A stretch of 64,000 bases of DNA from Jacaranda mimosifolia (Eukaryota; Streptophyta; Magnoliopsida; Lamiales; Bignoniaceae), in contig CM032128.1 of the NCBI GenBank assembly GCA_018894105.1, forward strand, positions 15,047,001 through 15,111,000. Reading direction: 5' to 3'. The notes beneath the pieces are model-generated. The model was not told the DNA's origin, ran no database searches, and saw nothing but the letters and a program-made list of their open reading frames with translations. The position numbers and the translations under genes were made by a program. Of this stretch, positions 33,591-45,753 are shown piece by piece. Position 1 is the first letter of the stretch. Each line of letters begins with the position of its first letter.

Positions 33591-36500
33591 AATTGAGGAG
33601 CGCTTAAATTCAAGGACTAAATCACAAAATAGGAAAATTTGATTTTTAAGAAACGGGCAGCAACTTTCCTTTTCTCTTCCTTCTTCTTCTTTCCCTTTTC
33701 TTTTCTTTTTCTTCTTCTTCCTTCTTTCTTCACTTCTCCCATGGACAACCACCACCACCGGCGACCCTTTTTCCTCCAAACCAATGACCTAAACCAACAC
33801 CCCTCACCTCCAGCACTCCACCTGCACCTTCCACACATGGCGGAAGACCGCCGGAACCGAGCAATGGAGAACGGCCGAAAAACTACCTCACGGAGAGCAA
33901 CTGGGTCACTTACTTTTTGGCGTCAAACGGAGCATCTAAGGGGTGGTTTAGCAAGTACTCGATGAGGGGAACAAAGTGATAGCACTGCATGGCGGAGATA
34001 CGTGACGGAGATGGCCAAAAATCGGCGGCGAAGCTTTGAACCGTGAAGGCTTCGGGACGGGTTTTGAGGGGTTTTTCGATGGCTATTTCAAAAACCAAGG
34101 GGTCCATTGGAAATCTCTCGGTGAGAGGATTCTCTGGGTGGTGCCATCTCATTTTTCGACGGCGGCGCTCCGACGACCTCAGACCAGTTTCACTTCCTCG
34201 ACGTGACGATCGCAACTGTATAATCGGTTTGTGGTTTTGATACTCTGGTAGCAAGCTTTGGCATTTGGATTTGGTTGTACCTTTAATATATATATATATG
34301 TTGCATGTGTTGTACCTTTCCTAATTTAGCATTGTACCTTGCCAAGAATAGGAATTGGGAAGAGATGATATGTTTATATATATGTCTGTTGATCCCTATG
34401 CAAGGAGTATGGATTAAGTGGACCCAGACTTACACAAAATGCCAAAACTAGGATTTAAATAGTATTAAGGATTATATTATAAGATTAAATGGCATTTGAT
34501 TAGGAATTGATTATGTAAGGATTAATCATATTGTGTGATTTAGGATTATGTCTATAACCTTGAAATAGGAATGAGATATCGTATTAATCGATAAATTAGT
34601 GATTCTAGATTGTTAATGGTATAATTGTGATTAATAGAATTAAGTATGGATTTTGATTATAAATATTACTTTTTGGATAGGTAACAACGAAGTGGGTCCT
34701 ACATACCAATAGGCTGCTGACTATGATAGCACTTCTGAGACTATAAGAGATAAGGGTCTGCTAATCTGGCACTTCATTTCACTTATCGGTATTTGTGATA
34801 AACCCCTGTGAGGGTTACTGTTTCTAAATTGACTGTACTATTACTGAAATCTGTGATCTGTTAAGATCTTTGACATTCTGTTATCTGATTTGGACGCCCC
34901 TGTGAGGGTTATTTCTGTTCTTATTCTATTTTCTGTTGGTTCTGGCGCCTAGAACATTTTCTGACATATGCTATATGTTCGTTCTGTTAACTATCTTGCT
35001 ATCTATCTGTTTTGATATCTGTACTATCCGGTACTATTATTGTTTGCCCCGTCGGCATTTCTGTTCTGTTCTGAACTGTCTGTACGTCTGATATATCAGG
35101 GGATAATCCCTAGGTATATGTTCTGTAAGTCTGCTACGCTAGGGGCTATTCCCTGGGTATTCAATTTTGTCAGCCATATGCTAGGGCTATTCTTAGGTAT
35201 GGGCTACGTGTTAGGGCTAGTCCTGAGCATCGGTGATGTGCTAGGGCTATTCCTGGGCATCTACTGTCTATTTGTCTATGATGTGTTAGGGTTATTCCCT
35301 AGGTATTCAATTTGTCAACCATATGCTAGGGCTATTCCTAGGTATGGGCGGATTGTCAGGGCTATTCCTGAGCATCGGTGATGTGCTAGGGCTATTCCTG
35401 GGCATCTACTGTCTGTTTGTCTGTGATGTGTTAGGGCTATTCTTGAGCATCGGTGATGTGCTAGGGCGATTTATGGGCATTTACTGTCTGTTTGTCTGTG
35501 ATGTGTTAGGGTTATTCCTGAGCATTGGTGATGTGCTAGGGCTATTCCTGGGCATCTACTGTCTGTTTGTCTGCGGTGTGTCAGGGCTATTCCTGAGCAT
35601 CAGTGATGTGCTAGGGCTATTCCTGGGCATCTACTGTTTGTTTGTCTGTGATGTGTCAGGGCTATTCCTTAGCATCGCTGATATGCTAGGGCTATTCCAG
35701 GGCATCTACTGTTTGTTTGTCTGGAATGTCCCAGGGCTATTCCTGAGCATCGGTGATGTGCTAGGGCTATTCCTGGGCATCTACTGTATGTTTGTCTACG
35801 ATGTGTTAGGGCTATTCCTGAGCATCGGTGATGTGTTAGGGCTATTCCTGGGCCTCTACTGTCTGTTTGTCTACGATGTGTTAGGGCTATTCCTAGGCAT
35901 CTATTGTCTGTTTGTGTGCGATGTGTTAGGGCTATTCCTGGGTATCTACTGTTTGTTTGTCTGCGATGTGTTAGGGCTATTCCTGGGCATCTACTGTTTG
36001 TTTGTCTGTGAAGTGTTAGGGCTATTCCTAAACATCTACTGTCTATTTGTCTGTAATGTGCTAGCACTATTCCTGGGCATCTACTGTCCGTTTGTCTGTG
36101 ATGTGCTAGGGCTACTCTTGGGCATCTACCACCTGTCAGCGACTGTCATGTATCAAGTTTTCACGCTTGGATAAGACTGATTGAAATGTGAATTTTATTC
36201 GGGACTGTTTCGTCCGACTGTAATCTGGCCTGACCGATTGTATTCTGCTTGTTAGACTGTTCTTAACTATTTGAACGTATCCGGTTGTATTTCTATTAAG
36301 TGTTGATTGATGATCTGTTGAGTTGATTTCTTCATCGACAGATCCCTATTATATATGTTACAATTATCCCTCACTAAGTCTTTTGGATTTACCGCCCCGT
36401 TTATCTTGATTTTCTCATACAAGTATAAGTAAAGAATATGGGATTCCAACTTGGAGTGAAGAAATACCTTTTGTAATAGAATGGGTGGTCAGATGTTTAA

Positions 36501-36782
36501 TTTACTTCACTTGAAGGCTGTAATTGGATTTAGTGACATTGCAGTATGTCAGGATTGATATCGGTGACGTGATGCCTCTATATGTTTTGTTAGATGTAAG
36601 AAGTTGAATTATGACTTATTTAACGTTTTGAAGAGTTAGTGAGTTTGAAATCTGCTGCTATATGTCTTTGATAAGTTTTGAATTTTTTTCTGATGGGCCT
36701 ATTGTTAGAATCATGTATGAGATTTAAGTCTGAATTGGAGTGGCGCCTAAGCTTAGGTATTATCCTGAGTAGGGGCGCTACA
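33591..36782 (+). repeat. C 5' LTR, missing its first 242 bp
   Basis: Begins at AATTGAGGAGCG, equivalent to 39129 in the 3' LTR, and ends GGGGCGCTACA. Contains a polypyrimidine tract 33665-33730, GC-rich segment 33740-34230, TATA-like tract 34284-34299, GAAGTGGGTCCTACATACC box near 34689, CCCCTGTGAGGGTTA hairpins at about 34804 and 34900, and the large minisatellite 35089-36137. Confidence 0.88.
35089..36137 (+). repeat. C 5' LTR hairpin minisatellite
   Basis: About 1 kb of tandem units built from a 30-bp and a 45-bp module, each containing a hairpin: stems CTAGG/CCTGG or TTAGG/CCTGA or TCAGG/CCTGA around a GCTATT loop, followed by GCATC and a spacer. Because 30 and 45 are multiples of three, long open frames arise on both strands (283 codons at 35323-36174); these look like repeat artefacts, not genes. 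Equivalent in position to the small hairpin arrays of A and B. Confidence 0.85.
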
Positions 36783-36786
36783 GAAG

Positions 36787-36799
36787 TGGTATCGGAGCT
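36787..36799 (+). other. Primer binding site of C
   Basis: TGGTATCGGAGCT, four bases after the LTR end. It differs from the A and B site by A to G at one position but is still of the initiator-Met-tRNA type. The following leader, 36800-37226, has no ORF0. Confidence 0.82.
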
Positions 36800-37226
36800 T
36801 GGGTTTGGATGGCCCAAGTAATGCTATGATATGATCCTTGGATATGGAACTCTTGGATAGTGGAGTTAAGTTTGACTGTGGAAATGTTTAAGATATGAAT
36901 GAGTTAATCGATATTGAAGCCTAGGTCATCGATAACTTAGGTGTTGAATATCATTTGGGTATTATTGAGATTGTGGCTGAACTTCTGATTTGGTTAGTTT
37001 GAGTGTGAATTTTAGTTGTGTTTTGTATTGAGAAGATCCTGCGTGATTTCAGGAATAAAGATGAATTGATGAGTCGGTATTAGGAGATGAGTTCAGTACT
37101 ATAGAATGTCTATGGAATTTTTTCGTATATTGTAGGATGATTAAACTTGTGTATCTTTGAGTTGGTTTGATTTCATCTAACTCTTCTTCTTTTATCCTTA
37201 GAATCTTGGAAGAGTTAGCGGGATTG

Positions 37227-38334
37227 ATGGCATCTCAAGGAAGTTTCGGTATACCCGTTCCTCCTAGAGCTGGATGGAGGGGAAGACCTGCTGGGCGTCG
37301 GGTCGGTGACCGACATGTCCCAAGACAAGAGGCTCCTGCTTACTCTCAAGCCATGCGAGAAGAAGAGGTCTCACAAACCCCTTCAGTAGGTCAGCCAGCA
37401 GACCCCGTAGATCAGAGGAGACCAGAATTGAGGCAATAGGATCAACAGCCAGGTAGTGAAGCAAAAATGGTTATTGAGGTGGCTAAAGATCACCCATTGG
37501 AACGGTTTCTTCATTTCAATCCCCCGAAGTTTCTTGGAGAGCCAAGCGACAGAGAGGCAGAAGAGTGGGTAGAGAGTCTGGAGGACATATTCGACACCTT
37601 ACGCTACCCAAATGAGTGATGAGTTCATTTCGCTATATTTCTTTTATCAGGACCCACTCGCAGTTGGTGGAAGATGATTGAACGCCGATGGGTCGTCATG
37701 GGGACCCGCAAGACTTGGGAGAATTTCACTAGGGAATTTATGAACAAATACATACCCCTAGTAGTCAAACAGGCTAGAGAGCGGGAATTCATGGATTCAA
37801 TTCAAGGGGCACAGTTTGTAAGTCAGTACGAGGCTACGCCGACTGATATAATATGCTCCCTACATGCAAGATGATGAAGGTCTATAGGCTCGACGATTCA
37901 TCTAGGAGCTACGGCCAGAGCTTAGGCAGGGTTTAGCCGTATGTGATCTATCAAATTTCAACTTAGTAGTAAACAGACCACTGCAGCTAGAATCAGAGTT
38001 TCAAGAAATTCAGAAGATCAAAGATAAGAGTAGAAAAGGAAGATCACGCCCTGAGGAGCAAAGTAGTGTTGGAGAGAAACAACCGTGGATACAAGTTCAA
38101 AATGCTACTCATCAAGCCCATCAAATCGATGAGACGGCAATTATGACTCAAGAAAGGCCACAAAAGAAATGTGGATTCTGTGGATCACATACCCATGAGG
38201 AGTCAGGATGTTGGAGGAAGCAGGGCAGATGTGTGGGCTGTGGCAGCGACCAACACTTCCTGAAAAATTTCCCCAATAAGAGAGGTCCAACATTGGCGGG
38301 AAAAGGAAAACAAGTGGCCGAAGGTTCTATCTAA
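37227..38334 (+). pseudogene. C gag with zinc knuckles
   Basis: Start MASQGSFGIPVPPRAGW at 37227, homologous to the gag starts of A and B. An in-frame stop lies at 37437 and several shifts follow. Recognisable in order: LERFLHFNPPKFLGEPSD, WVESLEDIFDTLRYP, TRSWWKMIERRWV, KQAREREFMDSIQGAQFVSQ, a capsid C-terminal stretch, then CGFCGSHTHEESGCW (first knuckle intact, C-x2-C-x4-H-x4-C) and CVGCGSDQHFLKNF (second knuckle with its last Cys changed to Phe). It ends at 38334 where A and B would run into protease. Gag of such elements may be packaged with partner-encoded enzymes; here it is degenerate. Confidence 0.85.
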
Positions 38335-38872
38335 GTTCTTGGTTTTCAGAAGAAAGTCTGACACTGCATATTTTGGCTTCATGCCCCAGACGGAGTCTTG
38401 GGAACAATAAGCGTATGAGTTATGTCCATACCTAGTGTGTTCAAGTTTTGTGAATCTGTATCTAGTTGATTGGGAATGTATGATAAGTTATGAAATCTAA
38501 GCATGTTAAGTTTGAATATTGACTACTCCTTTATGAGAATATCATATAAGCGTGAACTTGTGATGTTATTAGTTGTATGTTGCTACAATGGCTTTACAAT
38601 CTTTTATATAAAGATATACACCCTATCAGAACTAAAGTGGAGAATATTTTAAGTACTGAGACGATAGGTGATTGAGACAATAGTGGGCTAGAAGAAAGAA
38701 TATTAGCCAAGATATACGATGCATCCGAAAGGCATGAAGATGCATCGGGACTTGAAGAAGAAGCAATCTTGGCAGAATGTAATGAAGAGATAATGTAGAT
38801 CAATAGACCGAATCTACTTATTTTCTGCTAGTCGGAATAGTACACATACGAGAATCTGGGGACTAAATTCTT
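38335..38872 (+). other. C region between gag and polypurine tract, no pol
   Basis: About 540 bp with no protease or polymerase similarity. An acidic frame at 38577-38799 reads MLLQWLYNLLYKDIHPIRTK, one stop at 38673-38675, then GLEERILAKIYDASERHEDA and LEEEAILAECNEEIM. I do not recognise it. It could be a remnant of a lost frame or chance. Confidence 0.4.
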
Positions 38873-38886
38873 TTCGGGGGGGAGTC
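38873..38886 (+). other. Polypurine tract of C
   Basis: TTCGGGGGGGAGTC immediately before the 3' LTR, closely like that of B2. Confidence 0.8.
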
Positions 38887-41800
38887 TGTAACACCCCTGA
38901 AATTCAGTATTTTTGGAAATAAGAATTTAGAAATTAAGAGAATTATTGGTCGAATTTTAAGGCCCGAAAAGGAAATATAAAAGGACTCAATTGCGAGATT
39001 TTGGAAGTTTTGGGGTTAGATCAAAATTTTAAAGAATTAAATTGATCATTTTCTTAACTTAAGGGGTGTGCATGGAAGAAAACTAGTCAACGGGGGCTTA
39101 GGAGAAATTTTTGGGACTTCATCGAATCAATTGAGGAGTGCTTAAATTCAAGGACTAAATCACAAAATAGTAAATTTTGATTTTTAAGAAACGGGTAGCA
39201 ACTTTCCTTTTCTCTTCCTTCTTCTGCTTCCTTCTTTCTTAACTTCTCCTGCGGACAACCACCACCACCGGCAACCCTTCTTCCTCCAAACCAACCACCC
39301 AAAACAACTCCCCTCACCTCCAGCACTCCACCTGCACCCCCCACACACGGCGGAAGACCGCCGGAACCGAGCAATGGAAAACGGCCGAAAAACCACCTCA
39401 CGGCGAGCAACTGTGTCACTTACTTTCCAGCGTCAAACGGAGCATCTAAGGGCTGGTTTAGCTAGTACTCGATGAGGGGAACAAGGTGGTAGCACTGCAT
39501 GGCGGAGATACGCGGTAGAGACGGTGGAAAATCGATAGTAAAGCTTTGAACCGTGAAGGCTTCAGAGCGGGTTTTGAGGGGTTTTCCGGCAGCTATTTCG
39601 GAAACTAAAGGTACCATTGGAAATCTCTCGGCAAGAGGATTCTCTGGGTGGTGCCATCTCATTTTTCGGCGGTGGTGCTCCAGCGACCTCAGACCAATTT
39701 CACCTCCTCGACGTGACGGTCGCAACTGTGTAATCAACTTGTGGTTTTGATACTCTGGTAGCAAGCTTTGGCATTTGGATTTAGTTGTACCTTTAATATA
39801 TATATATATGTTGCATGTGTTGTACCCTTCCTAATTTAGCATTGTAACTTGCCAAGAATAGGAATTGGGAAGAGATGATATGTTTATATATATGTATGTT
39901 GATCCCCGTGCAAGGAGTATGGATTAAGTGGACCCGGACTTACGCAAAATGCCAAAACTAGGATTTAAATAGTATTAAGGATTATATTATAAGATTAAAT
40001 GGCATTTGATTAGGAATTGATTATGTAAGAATTAATCATATTGTGAGATTTAGGATTATGTCCATGACCTTGAAATAGGAATGAAATACCGTATTAATCG
40101 ATAAATTAGTGATTCTAGATTGTTAATGGTATAATTGTGATTAATAGAATTAAGTACGAATTTTGATTATAAATATTACTTTTTGGATAGGTAACGATGA
40201 AGTGGGTCCTACAGACCAATAGGCTGTTGACTGTGATAGCACTTCTGAGACTACAAGAGGTGAGGGTTTGTCAATCTGGCACTTCATTTCACTTATCGGT
40301 ATTTGTGATAAACCTCTGTAAAGGTTACTGTTTCTGAACTGACTGTATTGTTATTGAAATATGTGATCTGTTAAGATCTTTGATATTATGTTATCTGATT
40401 TGGACACCCATGTGAGGGTTATTTTTGTTCTGATTCTGTTTTCTGTTGGTTCTGGTGCCCAGAACGTTTTCTGACATATGCTATATGTTCGTTCTGTTAT
40501 CTACCTGCTATCTGTCTGTTTTGATATCTGTACTGTCTGGTACTGTTACTGTTTGCCCTGTCGGCATTTCTGTTATGTTCTAAACTGTCTGTACGTCTGA
40601 TATATCAGGGGCTATTCCCTGGGTATATGTTCTGTAAGTCTGGTATGCTAGGGGCTATTCCCTAGGTATTCAGTTTGTCAGCCATATGCTAGGGCTATTC
40701 CTAGGTATGGGCGATATGTCATGGCTATTCCTAAGCATCGATAATATGCTAGGGCTATTCTTAGGTATGGGCGATATGTCATGGCTATTCCTAAGCATCG
40801 ATAATATGCTAGGGCTATTCCTGGGCATCTACTGTCTGTTTGTCTACGATATGTTAGGGCTATTCCTGAGCATCGGTGGTATGCTAAGGCTATTCCTGGG
40901 CATCTACTATTTGTTTATCTGCGATGTGTCAGGGCTATTCCTGAGCATCGGTGGTATGCTAAGGCTATTCCTGGGCATCTACTGTCTGCTTGTCTGCAGT
41001 GTGTTAGGGCTATTCCTGAGCATCGGTGATGTGCTAGGGCTATTCCTGGGCATCTACTATCTATTTGTCTGCGGTGTGTCAGGCTATTCCTGAGCATTAG
41101 TGATGTGCTAGGGCTATTCCTGGGCATCTACTGTCTATTTGTCTGTGATGTGTCAGGGCTATTCCTTAGCATTGGTGATGTGCTAGGGCTATTCCTGGGC
41201 ATCTACTGTTTGTTTGTTTGGAATGTGCCAGGGCTATTCCTGAGCATTAGTGATGTGCTAGGGCTATTCCTGGGCATCTACTGTCTGTTTGTCTACAATG
41301 TGTTAGGGCTATTCCTGAGCATCGGTGATGTGTTAGGGCTATTCCTGGGCATATACTGTCTGTTTGTCTGCAATGTGTTAGGGCTATTCCTAGGTATCTA
41401 CTGTTTGTTTGTCTGCGATGTGTTAGGGCTATTCCTGGGCATCTACTGTTTGTTTGTCTGTGAAGTGTTAGGGCTATTCCTAAACATCTACTGTCTGTTT
41501 GTCTGTAATGTGCTAGCACTATTCCTGGGCATCTACTGTCCGTTTGTCTGTGATGTGCTAGGGCTACTCCTGGGCATCTACCGCCTGTCAGCGACTGTCA
41601 TGTATCAAGTTGTCACGCTTGGATAAGACTGATTGAAATGTGAATTTTATTCGGGACTATTTCGTCCGACTGTAATCTGGCCTGACCGATTGTATTCTAC
41701 CTGTTAGACTGTTCTTAACTGTTTGAACGTATCTGATTGTATTTCTGTTAAGTGTTGATTGATGATCTGTTTATTCGATTTCTTCCTCGACATATCCCTA

Positions 41801-42235
41801 TTATATATGTTACAATTATCCCTCACTAAGTCCTTTGGACTTACCGCCCCTTTTGTCTTGATTTTCTCAGACAGGTATAAGTGAAGAATATGAGATTCCA
41901 ACTTAGAGTGAAGAAATACCTTTTGTAATAGAATGCATGCTTAGATGTTTAATAGGCTTCACTTGAAGGATGTAATTGGATTTAGTGACATTGCGGTATG
42001 TCATGATTGATGTCGGTGATGTGATGCCTGTATATGCCTTGTTAGATGTAAGAAGTTGAATTATGACTTATTTAACGTTTTGAAGAGTTAGTGAGTTTGA
42101 AATCCGCTGCTCTATGTCTTTGATAAGTTTTGAATTTTTTATCTAATGGGCCTATTGTTAGAATTATGTATGAGATTTAAGTCTAAATCAGAGTGGCGCC
42201 TCAGCTTAGGTGCTATCCCGTGTGGGGGCGCTATA
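38887..42235 (+). repeat. C 3' LTR, full length
   Basis: TGTAACACCCC to GGGGCGCTATA (terminal CA now TA), 3349 bp. The first half is more complete than in the 5' LTR. TATA-like tract at about 39798-39810, minisatellite 40598-41590. The right flank is CTACT (42236-42240), the expected target duplication whose left partner was deleted. Confidence 0.88.
40598..41590 (+). repeat. C 3' LTR hairpin minisatellite
   Basis: Same 30/45-bp hairpin modules as in the 5' LTR but with a different unit order and number, including a duplicated GGTATGGGCGATATGTCATGG block at 40705-40790. The length difference shows copy-number change after insertion or during reverse transcription. Confidence 0.85.
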
Positions 42236-43739
42236 CTACTGGTCGGCATGACCCACTTTGTTGTCACCTAAACAAAAGGGTATTTACCATTACAATCCTT
42301 CTTTGATTCTTAATATGCATAAATAAACTATTAGTAGACCCCAAAACCTATAATTAATCAACTTAATACAGAAGTCAGGATTCAATCAAATCTATTGGTA
42401 CCAGGTATGCTAATTAAGACGATTACTACGTAAATAATTACAAAATTGTTTTGATCCCAATAATGGAATGAAATCTAGTCCTTGAATTATATTTCCCAAT
42501 ACATCGTCTCAATTATCATTAACAACCCATTCAATAAGATAAATCTCAATATCCATGTTTAGGTCCTAATTTATTTAATCCTCAAGTAGTTTACATACTT
42601 AATAGACTTAATTAGTCCAATTGTATATAATATGTCAATCCGGGTCCACTAACTATAATAAATCCAAGAATGGGATATATATATATGTATGCCAAGTCAC
42701 ATGTCCTTCCAAAATTGATACAATACAATACTATTAATGAACAAGATACAATACAATAATAAACAAGATACAATATATATGTATATATATACTTATATAA
42801 TCCAAAAGTATTCTACTTCCAACATAAGAGTGATATGAGATATCTGGAATCACAAACCAAGCACAAGAGTGCATTCGTCGCGTTGAGGAGACAAAACTGT
42901 CTTACTACCGCCGCAGCACCACTGTCCGCTGTCGCTGGAAAACTCAACACCACCACCCAGAGAAGCCTATCGCCATGAGCTTTCAATGCTCAACTTTGTC
43001 TTTTGTTTCTTCATCAAAAAAATCCTCAATCGCCGCCCCAAAATCCTAAAATGCATCTTGTTTCGCCGTGAAAAACTCATCGATTTTCACCTTCGCCGCC
43101 ATGTGGATCAGACTTGCACTAGTACTATTGAGGTCTTCTAGCTGAGAGCTCCCAGAAATGTTGCCCAGAAACCTGTTTCGGCAGCTGCTCCGTCGCTATC
43201 CTCCAAGATCGCCGTGGTGGGTCTTCTTCAAGCCTTCGATTTCGATGATCCACTGCCCAAAATGCCGCGCGCAAGATGTAAGAATGTTACTGGTGAAGTG
43301 GGGAAAAATATGATTGGAGGGTTATGGGGAAAAGGTTTCCGGAGAAGGGAGTCATCAGTGGGGAAGAAGGAGAAGAAATGGGGGGAGAAATGAAAATTTG
43401 ATATTTAAAGGGGGTAAGTTTTCAGATTTTCATTTGGCCCGCCAAAACTTTTGCTGCATCTCATTTAAGCCCTTCGGTTTAAAAAATAATGGAGTTAATC
43501 CAGCAAATTTAAAAGCTTCCATGCAAACCCCTTGATTTTCAAATATGGTCAAATCAAGTCTAGATTAATTCCGAATTGACCCTAAACTTTTAAAATTTCT
43601 AAAAGTTGAGGTTTTCTTACTAACAAATTGACCCCTAAAATTTAATAAAATCATAAATTAGCTATTATAACATAAGATTCATGAAAATTAAATATTAAAA
43701 ATTAAATTCTATAAATCATGAAATTTTTGGGGTGTTACA
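42236..43739 (-). repeat. Family A LTR1, proximal part
   Basis: Resumes at CTACTGGTCGGCATGACCC and matches LTR2 from 50982 to the end; it ends GGGGTGTTACA at 43739. Holds the TATA-like tracts (42676-42690, 42775-42795) and the GC-rich promoter-side segment (42870-43330). Open frames here are LTR sequence, not genes. Confidence 0.88.
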
Positions 43740-45290
43740 AACCTCTATTCTAAAAAGTATCTGGTCCCCAAATTCTCACTTGAATGTTGGAAGAGCTCGG
43801 GATATTACTGGCGCATGAGGACCTCTTGCTCCCAGGTTGCTTACTCCACGTTATGGTTGCGCCACAACACTTTTACTTGGGGAATCCTCCGTTTCCTAAG
43901 CTCTCAAAATTTTTGATCCAAGATACGAATTGGTTGCTCCTCATACGTAAGACCACCTTTCAGTTGCATGAGCTTAGGTGATATGATGGGAAAAGGATCG
44001 GGAAAGTATTTCTGGAGTTGAGACACATGAAAGACATAGTGTATCCCCACCAGGTCTTGGGGCAATACAAGACGATAAGCCACTAGCCTAATTTTCTTAC
44101 TTATTTCATAAGGTCCAACATACCTCAGACTCAGCTTTCCGTCTTTGCCAATTCTTCTCATCCCTTTCCCCGGGGATACTTTGAGAAACACTCAATCACC
44201 AACTTCAAACTCTAAATCCTTCCTCCGCTTATCTATATAACTTTTATGTCGGTCCTGAGCAGCCTTTATTTGCTACTTAATAATTTGTACCTTCTCAACA
44301 GTCTCTTGAATCAATTAGTTCAGGCTTCACAGTTCCCAAAGATACGTCAATGGTACCTTTGTACTCTGCTAGATTCCAATACAGCGGGGACCAACACTTT
44401 TGCCCGTATAGTGCTTCATACAGTGCCATCTGAATAACAGACTGATAGCTATTATTGTAGGTAAAATAAACCAGAGGCAGATGTCGGGTCCAACCTCCAC
44501 TGAAATCCAGAACACAAGTTCGTAGCATGTCTTCCAAAATTCGAATGACCCTTTCTGACTGTCCGTCGGTCTGAGGATGAATAGTTGAGCTACACTGTAA
44601 CTTTGTTCCTAAATGTCTTTGCAAACTTTTCCAAAGTCTCATTGTGAACTTTGGGTCCTAATTAGATACGATACTGATTGGAATCCAGTGTAACATGCCA
44701 ATCTCCTTGATATATAATTCTTCATGTTTCTAAACTTTGTAGTCCATTCCGACTAGTAGAAAATGTGCAGACTTTGTCAAATGGTCCACTATCACCCAGA
44801 TACTATCATAACCTCCTCTAGCCTTCGGTAGACCGATCACAAAGTCCATGGTCACTTGTTCCCATTTCAAGTTAGAAATGGGAAGTGGTTGTAACAACCT
44901 TGACGGTCGTTAATGTTTTGCTTTCACTAACTAAGAGGTCAGACATTTTTGTATGTAATCTGCTACACCTTTCTTCATTATATTCCACCAGAACTGTTTC
45001 TTCAAATCCTGATACATTTTTGTTCCTCCTAGATGTACTGCATATCTCACTCTTTGTGCCTCTTCTAATAATATAGCAATGTGCCATGACCATTGATACT
45101 CTACTCGGATCCTTCAAAACTTCCAACCAAATCTTTTTATTTCAATATCCACTTATCTCTGGCTTGGGCCTTTTGAATTTCATCGTGTAGTTCAGGCTGT
45201 ACTTTTACTCCCGCAACCCAAGCACGCTATTTTAACTTTAGCACAACACCTATACTTAATCCTTGTGATGTTTCTGCCCCTTGCAGATGA
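43740..45290 (-). pseudogene. A1 integrase with chromodomain-like tail
   Basis: Minus strand, broken. The core is at about 44860-44295: MDFVIGLPKARGGYD (first Asp present), the second Asp region reads VSN-stop-DPKFT (Asp to Asn plus a stop), and DGQSERVIRILED keeps the Glu. The GPY-like part is at 44191-43904 (GKLSLRYVGPYEISKKIRLV, GIHYVFHVSQLQKYFPDP). The tail 43910-43760 retains IPQVKVLWRNHNVE and ATWEQEVLMRQ with two stops. The zinc-binding N-terminal part lies around 45126-44890. Next to it a decayed polypurine tract abuts LTR1. Confidence 0.82.
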
Positions 45291-45291
45291 C

Positions 45292-45560
45292 CTATTCCCC
45301 TTTTCGGCTCAGGGCATCAGCTACCACATTTAATTTTCTTGGATGGTAGGCGATCGAGAAGTCATAATCCTCTAGAAACTCCACCCATCTATGATGCCTC
45401 ATGTTCAGATCTTTTTGCGAATTTAGATACTTGAGGCTTTTGTGATTTGTGTATACCTCAAATGTAGCTCCGTAGAGGTAATGCCTCCATTTAGACAATG
45501 CAAAAATGACACTGTTAGCTTCAAATCATGAGTTGGATAGTTCTTCTCATGAGGCTTTAT
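45292..45560 (-). pseudogene. A1 RNase H, truncated
   Basis: 45498-45292 reads [20 protein letters not shown] and [13 protein letters not shown]; the catalytic Asp of YTDHK is Asn. Relative to A2, about 77 bp around the conserved ASRKLKPH region and a further stretch near 45596 are deleted, so the N-terminal half is incomplete. Confidence 0.8.
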
Positions 45561-45753
45561 GTGAAGCGTCTGTATACACCACTAAGTCATTTAATCTGGT
45601 CCTTTCACACTCCTCGTTCTAATCAAACGAATGGTCTTTTTGGGTTAACTTGGTCAATGGACCAGCTATCTTGGAAAAATCCTGAACAAATCTCCAATAA
45701 TAACCGACCAATCCCAAAAAGCTCCGAACTTCAGTAACGGTTCCAGGTCTCTT

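Larger units (their letters stand above)
33591..42235 (+). mobile_element. Element C: gag-only LTR retrotransposon (TR-GAG type)
   Basis: Plus-strand element inside LTR1 of the A array. 5' LTR 33591-36782 (first 242 bp lost), primer site, gag, a 0.5 kb non-pol region, polypurine tract, 3' LTR 38887-42235. There is no protease, reverse transcriptase, RNase H or integrase, so it would depend on a partner; gag-only terminal-repeat elements are a known plant class. The left junction is a deletion that removed the C LTR start together with about 305 bp of the host LTR, so no duplication is left there. Its LTR shares landmarks with families A and B, and its gag and zinc knuckle resemble theirs. Confidence 0.85.

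Noticed and set aside
33639..33965. Frames rich in Ser/Phe or Lys/Glu in polypyrimidine tracts
   Set aside because: Low-complexity translation of the CT-rich tract present in each LTR.
35323..36174. 283-codon open frame that looks like a repetitive hydrophobic protein
   Set aside because: It arises from 30- and 45-bp minisatellite modules within an LTR; both strands are open for the same arithmetic reason and unit order differs between the two LTRs.
40598..41590. CRISPR-like regular repeats
   Set aside because: Repeats are contiguous minisatellite modules without unique spacers of fixed length, in a plant LTR.
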